From NCBI RefSeq assembly GCF_029784155.1, contig NC_073693.1, positions 332,820,592 through 332,884,591 of the forward strand: 64,000 bases of DNA. The letters run 5' to 3'. The notes under the pieces are model-generated. The model had not been told where the DNA came from. It did not search any database and saw only the letters and a list, made by a program, of their open reading frames with translations. Of the stretch, positions 36,261-47,913 are shown piece by piece. A program made the translations under genes and the position numbers. Origin of the DNA: Uranotaenia lowii (lineage: Eukaryota; Arthropoda; Insecta; Diptera; Culicidae). Position 1 is the first letter of the stretch. Every line of letters begins with the position of its first letter.

Positions 36261-36709
36261 ATGAAAAACATAACGATCTACGGCTCATCACTTTGGGCAG
36301 AATGCCCCATCAGTTTCATCTCAAAACATGGGCTAAATAGAATGGTACAATCTGTGTCTTGATTTCAAATTCTAGGATTCAACGATAGAATTTGAAATAA
36401 AGCTCTGAAATAAAATTTTAACTTTTAAGGAAACTAAATGAAATTTAAGAATTTGTCATTTTTAAGTATTTAGTAGTGTATGTTGGCTGAGGTGCTTATG
36501 AAGCTTCATGGCAGGTTTTACATCAAAAATTTCCCTTTTTCGTACCTCCATGAATCCGGATTAAAATATCTATTCTTCGTGATTTGGTTTTTTTCGACCC
36601 TGCTTGAATTGCTAAAAATATCATTGCTGGGCATTTTGTTGGTATTTGTTACATGATATATTCGAAGACTTTCTTAAAGACCAATTGAAATTCAAAAGAA
36701 ATTGCTATA
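36261..36709. other. AT-rich non-coding DNA
   Basis: No recognised feature. Confidence 0.35.
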
Positions 36710-37474
36710 CTAGCTGGCCCGGTTTGCTTTGCTGCACCTTTCTAAATTTATGAAACTTAAATAATCAACATTTTTATTGCATTTTGGTCTAAATTTCAAA
36801 TCCATTAGGATACAAACTCTTTAAAATAGAAATTGAAACTTTAGTTTCGAATGCAATACAGAGATGATTAACACAAAACGTACCGAAGGCGATCAATTGA
36901 CGGTTTTGGAACTTTCAATGATGATTACGCCAAATATAATACTTTTTTCGCATATTTAACTTCAGTACTATTTTTATTTTAAAATTGCAAGTACTTTTGC
37001 ATTTCTATAATTTTTCTAAGTGTTGTGGTTTTTGTATAACGCATGTGGTATTTTACCTATTCATACCGAGAGCGGTCAGATGACTGCAAACACCTTTTTC
37101 GCTGAAACCCTCTTGTATCCTTTCTTGTGAATATAGTTTTATTGCATAAACCTAACGTCAACATACTTAAAATCCAGTGCAAAGCTGAATCTAGGTGTAT
37201 GAATTGTCTCAGAAAATCCAGGTTGATAAAAAGTTCGAATAACAGCTACATTTGAAAGTCGTCATAAATTTTGTGTTTCGTATTTAAAAAGTCTAAAAAG
37301 GCCAAAATGTTAAATCACGATAACTTTCCAGTTCACTTTTTAAATTTTTTCTACTGTAATTGAAACAGCTTTTGGCGGTTGATTTATTGAAAAGTACGGG
37401 TATAACATCACTTTTTTACATTTTTTTGGGGCCATCATCTTTATTTTTTTTTAAATTAAAAAAAAAGTTTCATG

Positions 37475-38753
37475 AAGGGTGATACGGTCAAAATTTGGTC
37501 AAGGGAAAACGCGTGTAAATCGGTTGAAACGTTTATTTAAACTTTTTCAAGTTTAATTAGTATAAAATTCAGGAAAAATATTCAGTAAGGCTTCCGCTTT
37601 TCCAAATCCGAATTGCCGGGCCTTACGCTTAACCCCTGCCATCAGATTTTGTACAGCCACCTTGTCCACCTTCTTCGCCGCAGAAAGCCAGTTTGTCTTG
37701 AACTGCTACTCGTCCTTAGCAGTTTTTTTGGTCTTCTTTAGGTTCCGCTTGACAATAGCCCAGTATTTCTCAATTGGGCGGAGCTCTGGCGTGTTGGGGT
37801 TCTTTCCCTTGGGAACCACCTGCATGTTGTTGGCGGCGTACCACTCCATGGCCTTTTTAGCGTAATGGCAAGATGCCAAATCCTGCCAAAACAGTACGGA
37901 ACAACCGTGTTTCTTCAGAAAAGGCAGCAGACGTTTATTCAAACACTCTTTCACGTAAATTTCTTGGTTGACAGTCCCGGAAGCTATGAAAATGCTGCTT
38001 TTCAAGCCACAGGTACAGATGGCTTGCCAAACCAGATATTTCTTCGCGAACTTTGACAGTTTCATGTGCTTGAAAATATCTGCTACCTTTCCCCTTCCTT
38101 TTGCCGTATAAAACTCCTGTCCCGGAAGCTGCTTGTAGTCGGCTTTGACGTAGGTTTCGTCGTCCATTACCACGCAGTCAAACTTCGTCAGCATCATCGT
38201 GTACAGCCTCCGGGATCGCGCTTTAGCCGTCGTATTTTGTTTATCATCGTGATTTGGAGTCACTACCTTCTTGTAAGTCTGTAGTCCGGCTCGTTTTTTG
38301 GCTCGGTGCACGGTTCTAAAATACACCCAGCTTATTTGCGGCATCTCGGAGAGAAAGGTTAGGGTTTCGCTTGAAACTACCGGCAACTCTCTTTGTCGTA
38401 TCAGCGGCTTCCGATTTTCGATTTCCCCCCGCTCCAGACTTCCTGGCTGTAGACAAACGTTCCCCAAACACTTTAATTACATTTGTAATGGTTGATTTGG
38501 CAGCTTTTGGTGATTTTGCCAGCTTTGCGTGCGAGTAGCTCGGATTTTCGGGATGCGCGAGCAATATTTTGATGCGCTCCTCTTCTTCTTTGGACGGCAT
38601 TTTAACAACTGAAAAGTGAATTCCAAAATCAAAATAGGAGCAACATTCTACACAAACACACCTTCAAAATGAGGGGTGTTCAGGTTTTTTAAATGCAAAA
38701 TCGAAAGAAATATGTCAAGTTCATATTGACCAAATTTTGACCGTATCACCCTT
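37475..38753 (-). mobile_element. mariner-type transposon (D37E-like), complete ends
   Basis: Both termini are the same 28-bp sequence in inverted orientation, AAGGGTGATACGGTCAAAAT continuing TTGGTCAA, without a mismatch. TA follows the right end; TG precedes the left end where TA is expected. The 1279-bp length is normal for the superfamily. The interior holds one transposase gene on the minus strand, disabled by one frameshift and one stop codon. Perfect terminal identity argues for a fairly recent insertion. Confidence 0.92.
37553..38600 (-). pseudogene. mariner transposase, frameshift and amber stop
   Basis: The start MPSKEEEERIKILLAHPENP leads into a paired helix-turn-helix region (residues about 1-90, with SLRDAANKLGV). 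A frameshift near 38318 moves to a second frame that continues RAGLQTYKKVVTPNHDDKQ. Catalytic residues are visible: the first Asp in VVMDDETYVKADY, the second in LFWQDLASCHY, and Glu in TPELRPIEKYW. By hand count 36 residues separate the second Asp from the Glu, near the D37E spacing known for mosquito ITmD37E elements. A TAG at 37706-37708 breaks the frame. Without it about 50 more codons run to TAA at 37553. The enzyme would cut and paste the element at TA. This copy is non-functional. Confidence 0.9.
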
Positions 38754-39180
38754 TATATGCAACATATAGCTTCTAACTTTAGCTTTCTCGTGCACAAAGT
38801 GAAATTTTTTTCGAGCACTTTATAACTGTTTTTCAGCCTTTTTCCTTAAGCATGAGAGGGGTCTCAAATAATGATAAAAACTTTTCCTGTATCAAAATAC
38901 CTCGTTGCATGGGAGTACCCCTGCCCCCTTTCTATTCTCGCACATGTTGGAGGGAAGGGTTTCAAATATTCATGACAACATTCATCTTTCGCAAATATTC
39001 TCCCTTGCCTTGAGAGAGCCTCTCCCCCTTCCGGTGAGTGCAAGGGGTCTCAAACTATAAAAGGAACCTTTCCCGGCCACAAAAGCACCTTTCTGCCAAG
39101 TTTCAAGCAAATCGGTTCAGTACTTCTCGAATCTATAGGGAACAGACAGACAGACAGAAATCCATTTTTATATACATAGA

Positions 39181-39559
39181 TTTAGGAAACATGTTGAGTT
39201 GAAATGCATATAGATAGCTAAGGGAGACAAATGCTCACAAAACGTATCAAAATTTTATCACAATTGATTTTCTTCGACTTTCCCTTTGATGTTGAAAATA
39301 AAATATCTATCGATTTCCTCTAGACATCTTGGCTGACCCCTGGCTTTTGATTCTAAATAAGAATAACGTCAATGCACACCCTCACTGCAATTTTACCCAT
39401 AATTTTTTTTCTAAACGGATGACAGTAGTCCAGTAGATAGGTACTTTTCACCGATGTAATGAGCCGGGGGGTCGGAAAATTGCGATCAAAGATTGATACG
39501 CGGCTCATTACCTGCTCTATCGCTCAATCTGCAAGTCGCTGAGAACCTCTGCTTTTCAT
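39181..39559. other. non-coding DNA
   Basis: No recognised feature. Confidence 0.35.
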
Positions 39560-40400
39560 TAGAACGAGCTGATGTTTGTCTACTGGTTGGTTGGTCGTTC
39601 ATAGTACCACCTGCTGCTGCTGCTTGCTAGCTTGCTTGCTTGGCCGGCATGGCGGCATTTCACTCGTCGTTCGTGTGGCGTGCGCCGTCGCTGCATGCCG
39701 TTTGCCTCTCGCTCTCAGGCTGAAGCTGAATCACTTTAGCTTGCTGTGTGCTGCACTTCATTCTAGCCGAGACGTCGTCGACGTCACGGATCGTGATGTG
39801 ACTGCTCTATAAGTGAGGCTGTGAGTCTATCTATGTGTCATTTCTTAGGACATGACGATTTTGGACACAATTTAACGAAGTTTTGTTTGTATTTTTTTAA
39901 GACAGGAAGAGTATTGTTAAATGTGAATGTTTTTGATAAGATAAATGATCATCAAGAATTTCTATTTTCTAAATTATAATTTAAAAAAATTATTATTCGA
40001 AACTTCCTAGTGTTTCGATCCAACAACACACGATGGATGATGACGGTACTAAGGAATCCCCATCATCGTCGTCATGAACTATCCTGGTCTGGTAACTGGT
40101 ATCGTATCGTCGTCGTCGTCGAGTATCATCAGTTGGGTTTGAATAGCCCATAGATTCGCACACATTTTGTCCGCAGCTCGTGTGCGCTCGCTCGTTCGTT
40201 TGTTCCGTGATTGTCGTCGTCGTGTTTATTCGTCGGGATCGGGAGTAGCTACGTGAAATTGTGAATTCCTAGCAACGGAAATTTCAACTCCCCCACAATT
40301 CGGTCTAAATTTTGTCGTTTCGAACGGTTGAGCGAGCGGTCTTTCGAGCGGTTGCTGGTCAGCTGATTGGTGTTTTTCATTAGTCGTGGAACTTGCCTGA
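39560..40400 (+). promoter_or_regulatory. candidate host promoter / 5' UTR region
   Basis: This is the least AT-rich, most CpG-dense part of the window. It has short trinucleotide runs (CTGCTGCTGCTGC near 39610, CGTCGTCGTCGTCG near 40105, CGTCGTCGTCGTG near 40218), a TATAAG near 39807 and a TCAGTT initiator-like hexamer at about 40129. Dipteran promoters and 5' UTRs often look like this (GCTCGCTCGTTCG). I see no DPE at the right spacing, no long open frame and no paired splice sites, so the call rests on composition alone. Direction is a guess. Confidence 0.3.
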
Positions 40401-41924
40401 AAACATAATCTTAATTGAAAAACCGGGTATCAACAGATTTCGCACCACATTCTTGGAAGGAGCAAACTTCGGTGTGTTGCAATTTGGATGGGCTATCTAA
40501 GGGTTTCAGCTATTCGGAACAAGGGGGAAACATTCTGCACCTGAAGAATCATGACAGTGACGTTACACGTGTTATTGTTGATGTGCTCTGCTGCAGAAGC
40601 CGTACAGTGATAGTTTGCACTGAAATTTTGCATAGTGCTTTTAGTTTCTAGATAGGAAATCAAAAGGTCGTACGTCACCAGGATTGATTCTAAGAATTCA
40701 TCAAACTTCCAATAATTCATTCAAATATGTGATAATCAACAATTTTTATGTGAACGACAGATCAACCTCACAGTACTTAACTGTAAGAGAAGTGTTATTG
40801 ATATGTGATATTGTTTCGCCGGCGGGAATCGATTGTCTTGTCAATCGTATGTACTCAACAGTTGCCTACATAACATACATCAAGAGGAAGAAAGTCAACA
40901 AAAAAAGACTGTGTGTGTTCAGTTTGTTGTTCCGGGATATGACAAGTGATTAACTGCATTCAACGATTGAAACGTTTCGGTCAAGTGCAAATTATATCCT
41001 CATCCCAATAAAAATTCAACTGAAATGTTTTAAGTTGAAATGATAAACGAGGGTCATCATTCTGGGAACGTTCTAGGGTATCGTACGACTCAAAACAAAT
41101 CGAAAAATTCAATCAATTCTTTGAACGAATGTCCACCTTTTTCTATGGCAATGACTAACAAAATTGGCAATCACACGGTCACTTTTTTCCCTCTATAGGA
41201 AAATGAATTTCATCTTCTCAAACGGGTGATACATCAAAAAAGCAAAGCCAAAAGTTTAATTTAATTTCTGTTTTATGCGGTCGTAATTGGTTTTATTTCA
41301 TTTTTTCTCTTCGAAGGAGTGGAAGTACCAAAACGGTTTTAATATTCACTTTCGTTTTGGTCGATTTTAACCGTTTTGAATCCTTTAAATTTCTTATCAA
41401 ATAATGAAACATATTTTAAACAACTTTTTATTACTTGAAATAAGTTTATGTGAAAATAGTGTAAGACACAAAATTGTTTTCCAAGGTAATCTTTTCATTG
41501 AAATTGAGTACTACTTCCAAAAAAAACAGGAAGTTTTGAGGTAGTTTAGCTAATTTAACCAACTCAAGAATATTTGTAACGCCTATTACCTACTAAGTCA
41601 TGCGAAATTAACTCACAGTTTTTGAGGTATACTCAGAATATAAAATTTTGTCAAGAGAAAATAAAGTACTCTTAGATAAATACGAATATATCGGCATTAT
41701 ATTTTTTTTTTAAATATTGAAAAAATGAAAAATGAAAAATGTTATATTAAAATCATCTACAAACTTCTAAAATTGTCAATCGATTCTGATATATAAGGTT
41801 TAGAATTCTTTGTTAAAATTGATATTTAAGGTCCAGGTAAATATTGTTATAGTCAAAAATCTTTCCTTAAACCATCAATAAAACTTAATTTTTTCTGCTT
41901 TTTGAATTTATAAATTGGCACCAA
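40401..41924. other. non-coding DNA
   Basis: Short frames up to 89 codons without known motifs. AT-richness rises rightwards. If 39560-40400 is a host 5' exon, this could be intron or leader. No direct support. Confidence 0.3.
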
Positions 41925-42150
41925 AACCACTTGCAGGCTCAGATTCACAGAAAAAAAACAAAAATGATGTTGTTTTTTCAATACAAAATATTCAATTTTC
42001 CCATTTACAAACCTAAAATTTCAATTTTACTCATGAAAATGTTTCTTAAAAATTCTGCAAAAAATCATGAATGAGTTTAGAACTAGAATGAAGTTTTTTA
42101 GACCCCAGAATTAGAGAAATTCAAAAAATACCTCAAATCGCCTCAGTCTA
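41925..42150. repeat. single arm of the foldback family
   Basis: Motifs CAAAAATGATGTTG, TTTACTCATGAAAATGT, CTTAAAAATTCTGCAAAAAA and TTTTTTAGACCCC follow the right arm of the element at 17243-17420 in the same orientation. The other arm is missing. Confidence 0.6.
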
Positions 42151-42309
42151 TTCACAACATTTCTAATTTTTTTGTCTCTCAGCAATGAACTATATCGAAG
42201 AATATTTCCTTTGGTATATCCTTCTATCATTTCAAATCTTTAATACTCACCGATAAAGCCGCTCAAAAATTCTTTCGATCAATTTTTGACATAACAGCAA
42301 TTTTTATCA

Positions 42310-43734
42310 TTTGTGATCTTTTTACTGACATTTTTACTTGATTATTGTAATTTTAAAAAAATATTTTTTTTCATATTTGTCATATTTTTGTCATTTCTGT
42401 CCTTATCGTCATTTTTTCATTTATGTCATTTTTGTTATTTTTGTCATTTTTGTCGTTTTTATCATTTTTGTAATTTTTGTAATTTTTGTAAATTTTGTAA
42501 CTTTTGTAATTTTTTAATTTTTGTATTTCTTTTAATTTATGCCATTTTTGTCATTCTTGTCATTTTCGTCATTTTTTTTTTGTCCTTCCTATCAATTTTG
42601 TGATTTTTATCATTTTTGTCACTATTGGTCACTTTTGGTCATTTTTGTCATATTTGTCATTTTTGTCATTTATGTCATTAATGTCATTAATGTCATTTTT
42701 GTCATTTTTGTCATTTTTGCCATTTTTGTCATTGTTGTCATTTTTGTCATTTTTGTCATTTTTGTCATTTTTGTTATTTTTATTATTTTTGTCATTTTTG
42801 TCATTTTTCTCATTTTTGTCATTTTTGTCATTTTTGTCATTTTTGTGATTTTTGTCATTTTTGTCACTTTTGTCATTTTTGTCATTTTTGTCATTTTTGT
42901 CATTTTTGTCACTTTTGTCATTTTTGTCATTTTTGTCATTTTTGTCATTTTTGTCATTTTTGTCATTTCTGTCATTTTTGTCATTTTTGTCATTTTTGTC
43001 ATTTTTGTCATTTTTGTCATTTTTGTCATTTTTGTCATTTTTGTCATTTTTGTCATTTTTGTCATTTTTGTCATTTTTGTCATTTTTGTCATTTTTGTCA
43101 TTTTTGTCATTTTTGGCGTTTTTGTCATTTTTGTCATTTTTGACATTTTTGTCATTTTTGTCATTTTTGTCATTTTTGTCATTTCTGTCATTTTTGTCAT
43201 TTTTGTCATTTTTGTCATTTTTGTCATTTTTGTCATTTTTGTCATTTTTGTCATTTTTGTCATTTTTGTCATTTTTGTCATTTTTGTCATTTTTGTAATT
43301 TTTGTCATTTTTGTCATTTTTGTCATTTTTGTCATTTTTGGCGTTTTTGTCATTTTTGTCATTTTTGACATTTTTGTCATTTTTGTCATTTTTGTCATCT
43401 TTGTCATCTTTGTCATCTTTGTCATTTTTGTCGTTTTTGTCATTTTGGTCATTTGTGTCATTTTTGTCATTTTTGTCATTTTTGTAATTTTTGTCATTTT
43501 TGTTGTTTTTGTCATTTTTGTTATTTTGTCATTTTTGTCAATTGTGTCATTTTTGTCATTTTTGTCATTTTTGTCAGTTTTGTCATTTTTGTCATTTTTG
43601 TCATTTTTGTCATTTTCGTCATTTTTGTCATTTTTGTCATTTTTGTCATTTTTGTCATTTTTGTCATTTTTGTCATTCTTGTCATTTTTGTCATTTTTGT
43701 CATTTTTGACATTTTTGTCATTTTTGTAATTTTT
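42310..43734 (+). repeat. (GTCATTTTT)n array, segment 1
   Basis: A 9-bp tandem repeat. The first 350 bp is degenerate, then it is almost pure from about 42700 to 43730. Rare variants (GGCG for GTCA, TTTCTG, GACA) mark positions. The GGCG variant at 43115 recurs at 43340, exactly 225 bp (25 units) later, together with a GACATTTTT unit behind it. This suggests a segmental duplication inside the array. Five of six frames are free of stops because the unit length is a multiple of three, so the long Val-Ile-Phe, Ser-Phe-Leu and Met-Thr-Lys frames are artefacts. Confidence 0.95.
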
Positions 43735-43746
43735 TTTATTTTTATC

Positions 43747-44498
43747 TGTTACTTTTAATTTGTCGGCCTTAGCGGAGAAAAGTGATGTCCTTTTTAGTAG
43801 GGACGCTCATTTTCAACATCTTTCATTTCCATCTAACCTTCTATCCACCTATAAAATTTCATAAGCTTTAGATGTCCCTACTAAAAAGGACATCACTTTT
43901 CACCGCTAAGGCCGACAAATTAAAAGTAACATACAAACATTACGGTGGTTAATCTCTTCATTAAAATTAAATAACTTTGGCCAAAAAAGAAAATAAAAAC
44001 ACGACATCATAGCATCGGTGATAGGTCACTATCAGACTATCGACCGTACCGTTTCGCATCCAAACCCCGGATGTAACAAATGCGAAGATAACAAACTGAG
44101 AAGACTTATGCATCGATAGATGCGTTTCTGAGTGAAAGGGAGTATATCTGAGCGATCACATGTCATCTTTTTGTTCGTCCGCACTGCAAGTTTTCCCTTG
44201 TGGGGCGGACCACGCTTGGCCTACTAATGTGTGGTGGTAGATGCAACTCTATCTGTATCTACTGCTTCATAGTAGTAGGCCCGTGAGGAACAAAAATTTG
44301 ATATGTGATGATATGCTTCTAAATAAAATTCTACCCGCTCATTTTCAACATCTTTCATTTCCATCTAACCTTCTATCCACCTATAAAATTTCATAAGCTT
44401 TAGATGTCCCTACTAAAAAGGACATCACTTTTCACCGCTAAGGCCGACAAATTAAAAGTAACATACAAACATTACGGTGGTTAATCTCTTCATTAAAA
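43747..44498. mobile_element. 752-bp insertion in the 9-mer array, 12-nt TSD
   Basis: TTTATTTTTATC lies on both sides (43735-43746 and 44499-44510). The insert begins with an arm (43747-43804: TGTTACTTTTAATTTGTCGG through TAGTAGGGAC) whose near-perfect inverted copy occurs twice, at 43874-43932 and 44406-44464, each inside an identical 164-bp direct repeat (43805-43968 and 44337-44500, the second reaching into the TSD). Between the direct repeats is a 368-bp unique core. Thus the order is arm, repeat, core, repeat. No ORF. Class unknown. Confidence 0.7.
43969..44336. other. GC-richer folded core of the 752-bp insertion
   Basis: Several perfect stems are visible: GTCCGC/GCGGAC (44177 and 44205), GGCCTACTA/TAGTAGGCC (44218 and 44273) enclosing GTAGAT/ATCTAC, and smaller ones at 44020-44060 and 44112-44125. 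No open frame over 60 codons. It could encode a structured RNA or be a piece of an LTR or other unit carried as cargo. I cannot match it to a known RNA family. Confidence 0.4.
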
Positions 44499-44510
44499 TT
44501 TATTTTTATC

Positions 44511-46051
44511 ATTTTTGTTATTTTTGTCATTTTTGTCATTTTTTGTCATTTTTGTCATTTTTGTCATTTTTGTCATTTTTGTCATTTTTGTCATTTTTGT
44601 CGTTTTTGTCATTTTTGTCATTTTTGTCATTTTGATCATTTTTGTCGTTTTGGTCATTTTTGTCATATTTGTCATTTTTGCCATTTTTCACATTTTTTGT
44701 CATTTTTGTCATTTTTGTCATTTTCGTCTTTTGATCATTTTTGTTATTTTTGTCAGTTTTGTCATTTTTGTCATTTTTGTCATTTTTGTTATTTTCGTCA
44801 TTTTTATCATTTTTGTCATTTTTGTCAATTTTGTCAATTTTGTGATTTTTGTCATTTTTGTCATTTTTGTCATTTTTGTCATTTTTGTCATTTTTGTCAT
44901 TTTTGTCATTTCTGTCATTTCTGTCATTTTTGTCATTTTCGTCATTTTTGTGATTTTTGTGATTTTTGTCATTTTTGTGATTTTTGTCATTTTTGTCATT
45001 TTTGTCATTTTTATCATTTTTATCATTTTTGTCATTTTTGTCATTTTTGTTTTTTTTTTGTTTTTTTTTGTCATTTTTGTCATTTTTGTCATTTTTGTCA
45101 TTTTTGTCATTTTTGTCATTTTTGTCATTTTTTGTCATTTTTGTCATTTTTGTCATTTTTGTCATTCTTGTCATTTTTGTCATTTTTGTCATTTTTGTCA
45201 TTTTTGTCATTTTTGTCATTTTTGTCATTTTTGTCATTTTTGTCATTTTTGTCATTTTTGTCATTTTTGTCATTTTTGTCATTTTTGTCATTTTTGTCAT
45301 TTTTGTCATTTTTGTCATTTTTGTCATTTTTGTCATTTTTGTCATTTTTGTCATTTTTGTCATTTTTGTCATTTTTGTCATTTTTGTCATTTTTGTCATT
45401 TTTGTCATTTTCGTCATTTTTGTCATTTTTGTCATTTTTGTCATTTTTGTCATTTTTGTCATTTTTGTCATTTTTGTCATTTTTGTTATGTTTGACGTTT
45501 TTGTCATTTTTGTTATTGGTGTCATTTTTGTCATTTTTGTCATTTTTGTCACTTTTGTCATTTTTGTCATTTTTGTCATTTTTGTCATTTTTGTCATTTT
45601 TGTCATTTTTGTCATTTTTGTTATGTTTGTCGTTTTTGTAATTTTTGTTATTGTTGTCATTTTTGTCATTTTTGTCATTTTTGTCATTTTTGTCATTTTT
45701 GTCATTTTTGTCATTTTTGTCATTTTTGTTATGTTTGTCGTTTTTGTCATTTTTGTTATTGTTGTCATTTTTGTCATTTTTGTCATTTTTGTCATTTTTG
45801 TCATTTTTGTCATTTTTGTCATTTTTGTCATTTTTGTCATTTTTGTCATTTTTGTCATTTTTGTCATTTTTGTCATTTTTGTCATTTTTGTCATTTTTGT
45901 CATTTTTGTCATTTTTGTCATTTTTGTCATTTTTGCAATTTTTGTCATTTTTGTCATTTTTGTCATTTTTGTCATTTTTGTCATTTTTGTCATTTTTATT
46001 TTTGTCATTTTTGTCATTTTTGTTATGTTTGTCGTTTTTGTCATTTTTGTT
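44511..46051 (+). repeat. (GTCATTTTT)n array, segment 2
   Basis: Degenerate for the first 600 bp, including a T-rich break at 45050-45070, then nearly pure. A marker block reading GTTATGTTTGTCG, then (after one or two plain units) GTTATTG, occurs at 45485, 45620, 45728 and 46022. The first two gaps are 135 and 108 bp, both whole multiples of 9. The last marker is cut by the element at 46056. Confidence 0.95.
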
Positions 46052-46055
46052 ATTG

Positions 46056-47909
46056 GGGGATTTTTTTTTATTATCTGACGGGTTTGCGCCGGGGGTCTTC
46101 AGATTTTCCCCAAAATTGAAAATTTGGTTCATTTTTGCGACTTAAAAACACATGTATTTTTTTCAGATTTCTAACATTTTTATTTTTTGAGTTAGCTTCG
46201 GTTAGATTTTTTTGTAAATAAAAAATAACCATTTTTCCAAGCTACATAACTCTGTTGTTTCTTAACGGAAATTATAAAATAGCACATCAAAATGCATTGA
46301 AATTTTATCAGCTTTCCAAATAGAATAGTTTAAAAAAATTAAATAATGACCTTCAACATGAAAAGTTGTAAATAAACTTTAAATGGCGTCTAAAAGTACC
46401 GTCTGCACCACCGAATATTTTGCAAAAAATACCATTGAATAGCTCAATTTATGATGCAACTTTCATCTGAAGACACCAAAGTGACAACCTAGAAACGATT
46501 TTCGTTTATGCTGAAAGTGGTGGTCACAATTTAAAAATATATTCCAAAACAGAAAAAGCTGATTGTCTCGCTTGCTTATTTTTGTATATGGGACTGTTAT
46601 GAAAGAAGGGGCGGTAGATTGTTGCAGCTTAACTGACTTCATGTTATATCCAAAAATCTAGTAACGTATTCGTTTATACCCAGTTTTGCACCAGGTCACA
46701 ACAAGTTATGCACATTTTACTGTCATTTTTAGAAGTTTATACGCTAAGTTTTACATCCGTAATTCCCCAGATTTGATTTAAAATGGACGGTGGAACACTG
46801 AAGATTCGTGTGTGAGCGATCGAGGTAGCAAAACACTGACGACGAATTATGTTCGTTCTAGTATGGTAAACCTCAAAACTGGGCGAATGTAGAAAACGAA
46901 TACGGTAAAAGTATCATATTTTCATCATTTTACAGCCTGGGCTGGCCATACTGAGCTCTTTGATTATTTCTACAACATTTGTGCCACTTTCTCATACTTT
47001 TTTGATCAATGGGAAAGGATTTTGGTGTCCAGTGCTTAGCTCCCGATATAAAAACTATGTAAAGCACGTCTATATTTCATTTTTTTAATCACATTTTTGT
47101 GATCCCAAACACAGGGACTGAACCTTCTACTATTGGCATTGATTATGCTTCACAATGATCTTTGATCGAAAAATTAATAAGTTATATAGTATATGACCAG
47201 GTTGTAAAAGCAACATTCCCATTATTAGTTATATGACATAAACAATAAGTTACTCAGAGTTTTGGTTAAAATTAAAAGTCAGTTTTGCTGCAAGCACTCT
47301 ACAAAGCACGCAAAAGTAGTGTTTTTTACCTGCTTTGGTAAGTTCTATTGTTTCCATGTTGTTAGAAGTGCTTGCTATCTCCATATGTGAGTGCAGTTGT
47401 TCCACCATTGTTTGTTTTCGATGCAAAAAAAGAGATTTATTGTCATTATTTCTTTCATAACTCTTCAAGGTGTTAATGGCCCACTTTGGTGTCTTCAGAT
47501 GAAAGTTGCATCATGAATCGAGCTATACAATGGTATTTTTCGCAAAATATTCGGTGGTGCAGACGGTACTTTTAGACGCCATTTAAAGTTTATTTACAAC
47601 TTTTCATGTTGAAGGTCATTATTTAATTTTTTTAAACTATTCTATTTGGAAAGCTGATAAAATTTCAATGCATTTTGATGTGCTATTTTATAATTTCCGT
47701 TGAGAAACAACAGAGTTATGTAGCTTGGAAAAAATGGTTATTTTTTATTTACAAAAAAATCTAACCGAAGCTAACTCAAAAAATAAAAATGTTAGAAATC
47801 TGAAAAAATACATGTGTTTTTAAGTCGCAAAAATGAACCAAATTTTCAATTTTGGGGAAAATCTGAAGACCCCCGGCTCAAATTGTCAGATAATAAAAAA
47901 AAATTCCCC
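46056..47909. mobile_element. 1854-bp DNA element with ~430-bp inverted ends, ATTG TSD
   Basis: The ends are GGGGATTTTTTTTTATTATC and its complement ending ...TTCCCC. Arms extend about 430 bp inwards (46056-46490 and 47480-47909) with few differences, for example GACACCAAAGTG and CACTTTGGTGTC at the inner borders. ATTG flanks both sides (46052-46055 and 47910-47913). Removing the insert restores GTTATTGGTGTC, the exact marker wording found elsewhere in the array. The 990-bp centre is AT-rich with no transposase. A 72-codon minus-strand frame (47250-47468) is unassigned. Non-autonomous; superfamily undetermined. Confidence 0.88.
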
Positions 47910-47913
47910 ATTG

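Larger units (their letters stand above)
36710..39180 (-). mobile_element. non-autonomous Helitron, copy split by mariner
   Basis: On the minus strand the unit starts TCTATGTATATAAAAATGG (after an A) and ends GGTGCAGCAAAGCAAACC then GGGCCAGCTAG (before a T). This fits the Helitron rule of A-TC start, hairpin, CTRR end and T flank; the hairpin here has changes compared with the copy at 49044. A GACAGACA run lies near the start. The mariner at 37475-38753 interrupts it, and without that insert the unit is about 1.19 kb. No Rep/helicase gene, so it is non-autonomous. Confidence 0.7.

Noticed and set aside
40129..40161. Initiator plus DPE core promoter
   Set aside because: TCAGTT fits an initiator, but +28 to +32 reads GCACA and does not fit the downstream element.
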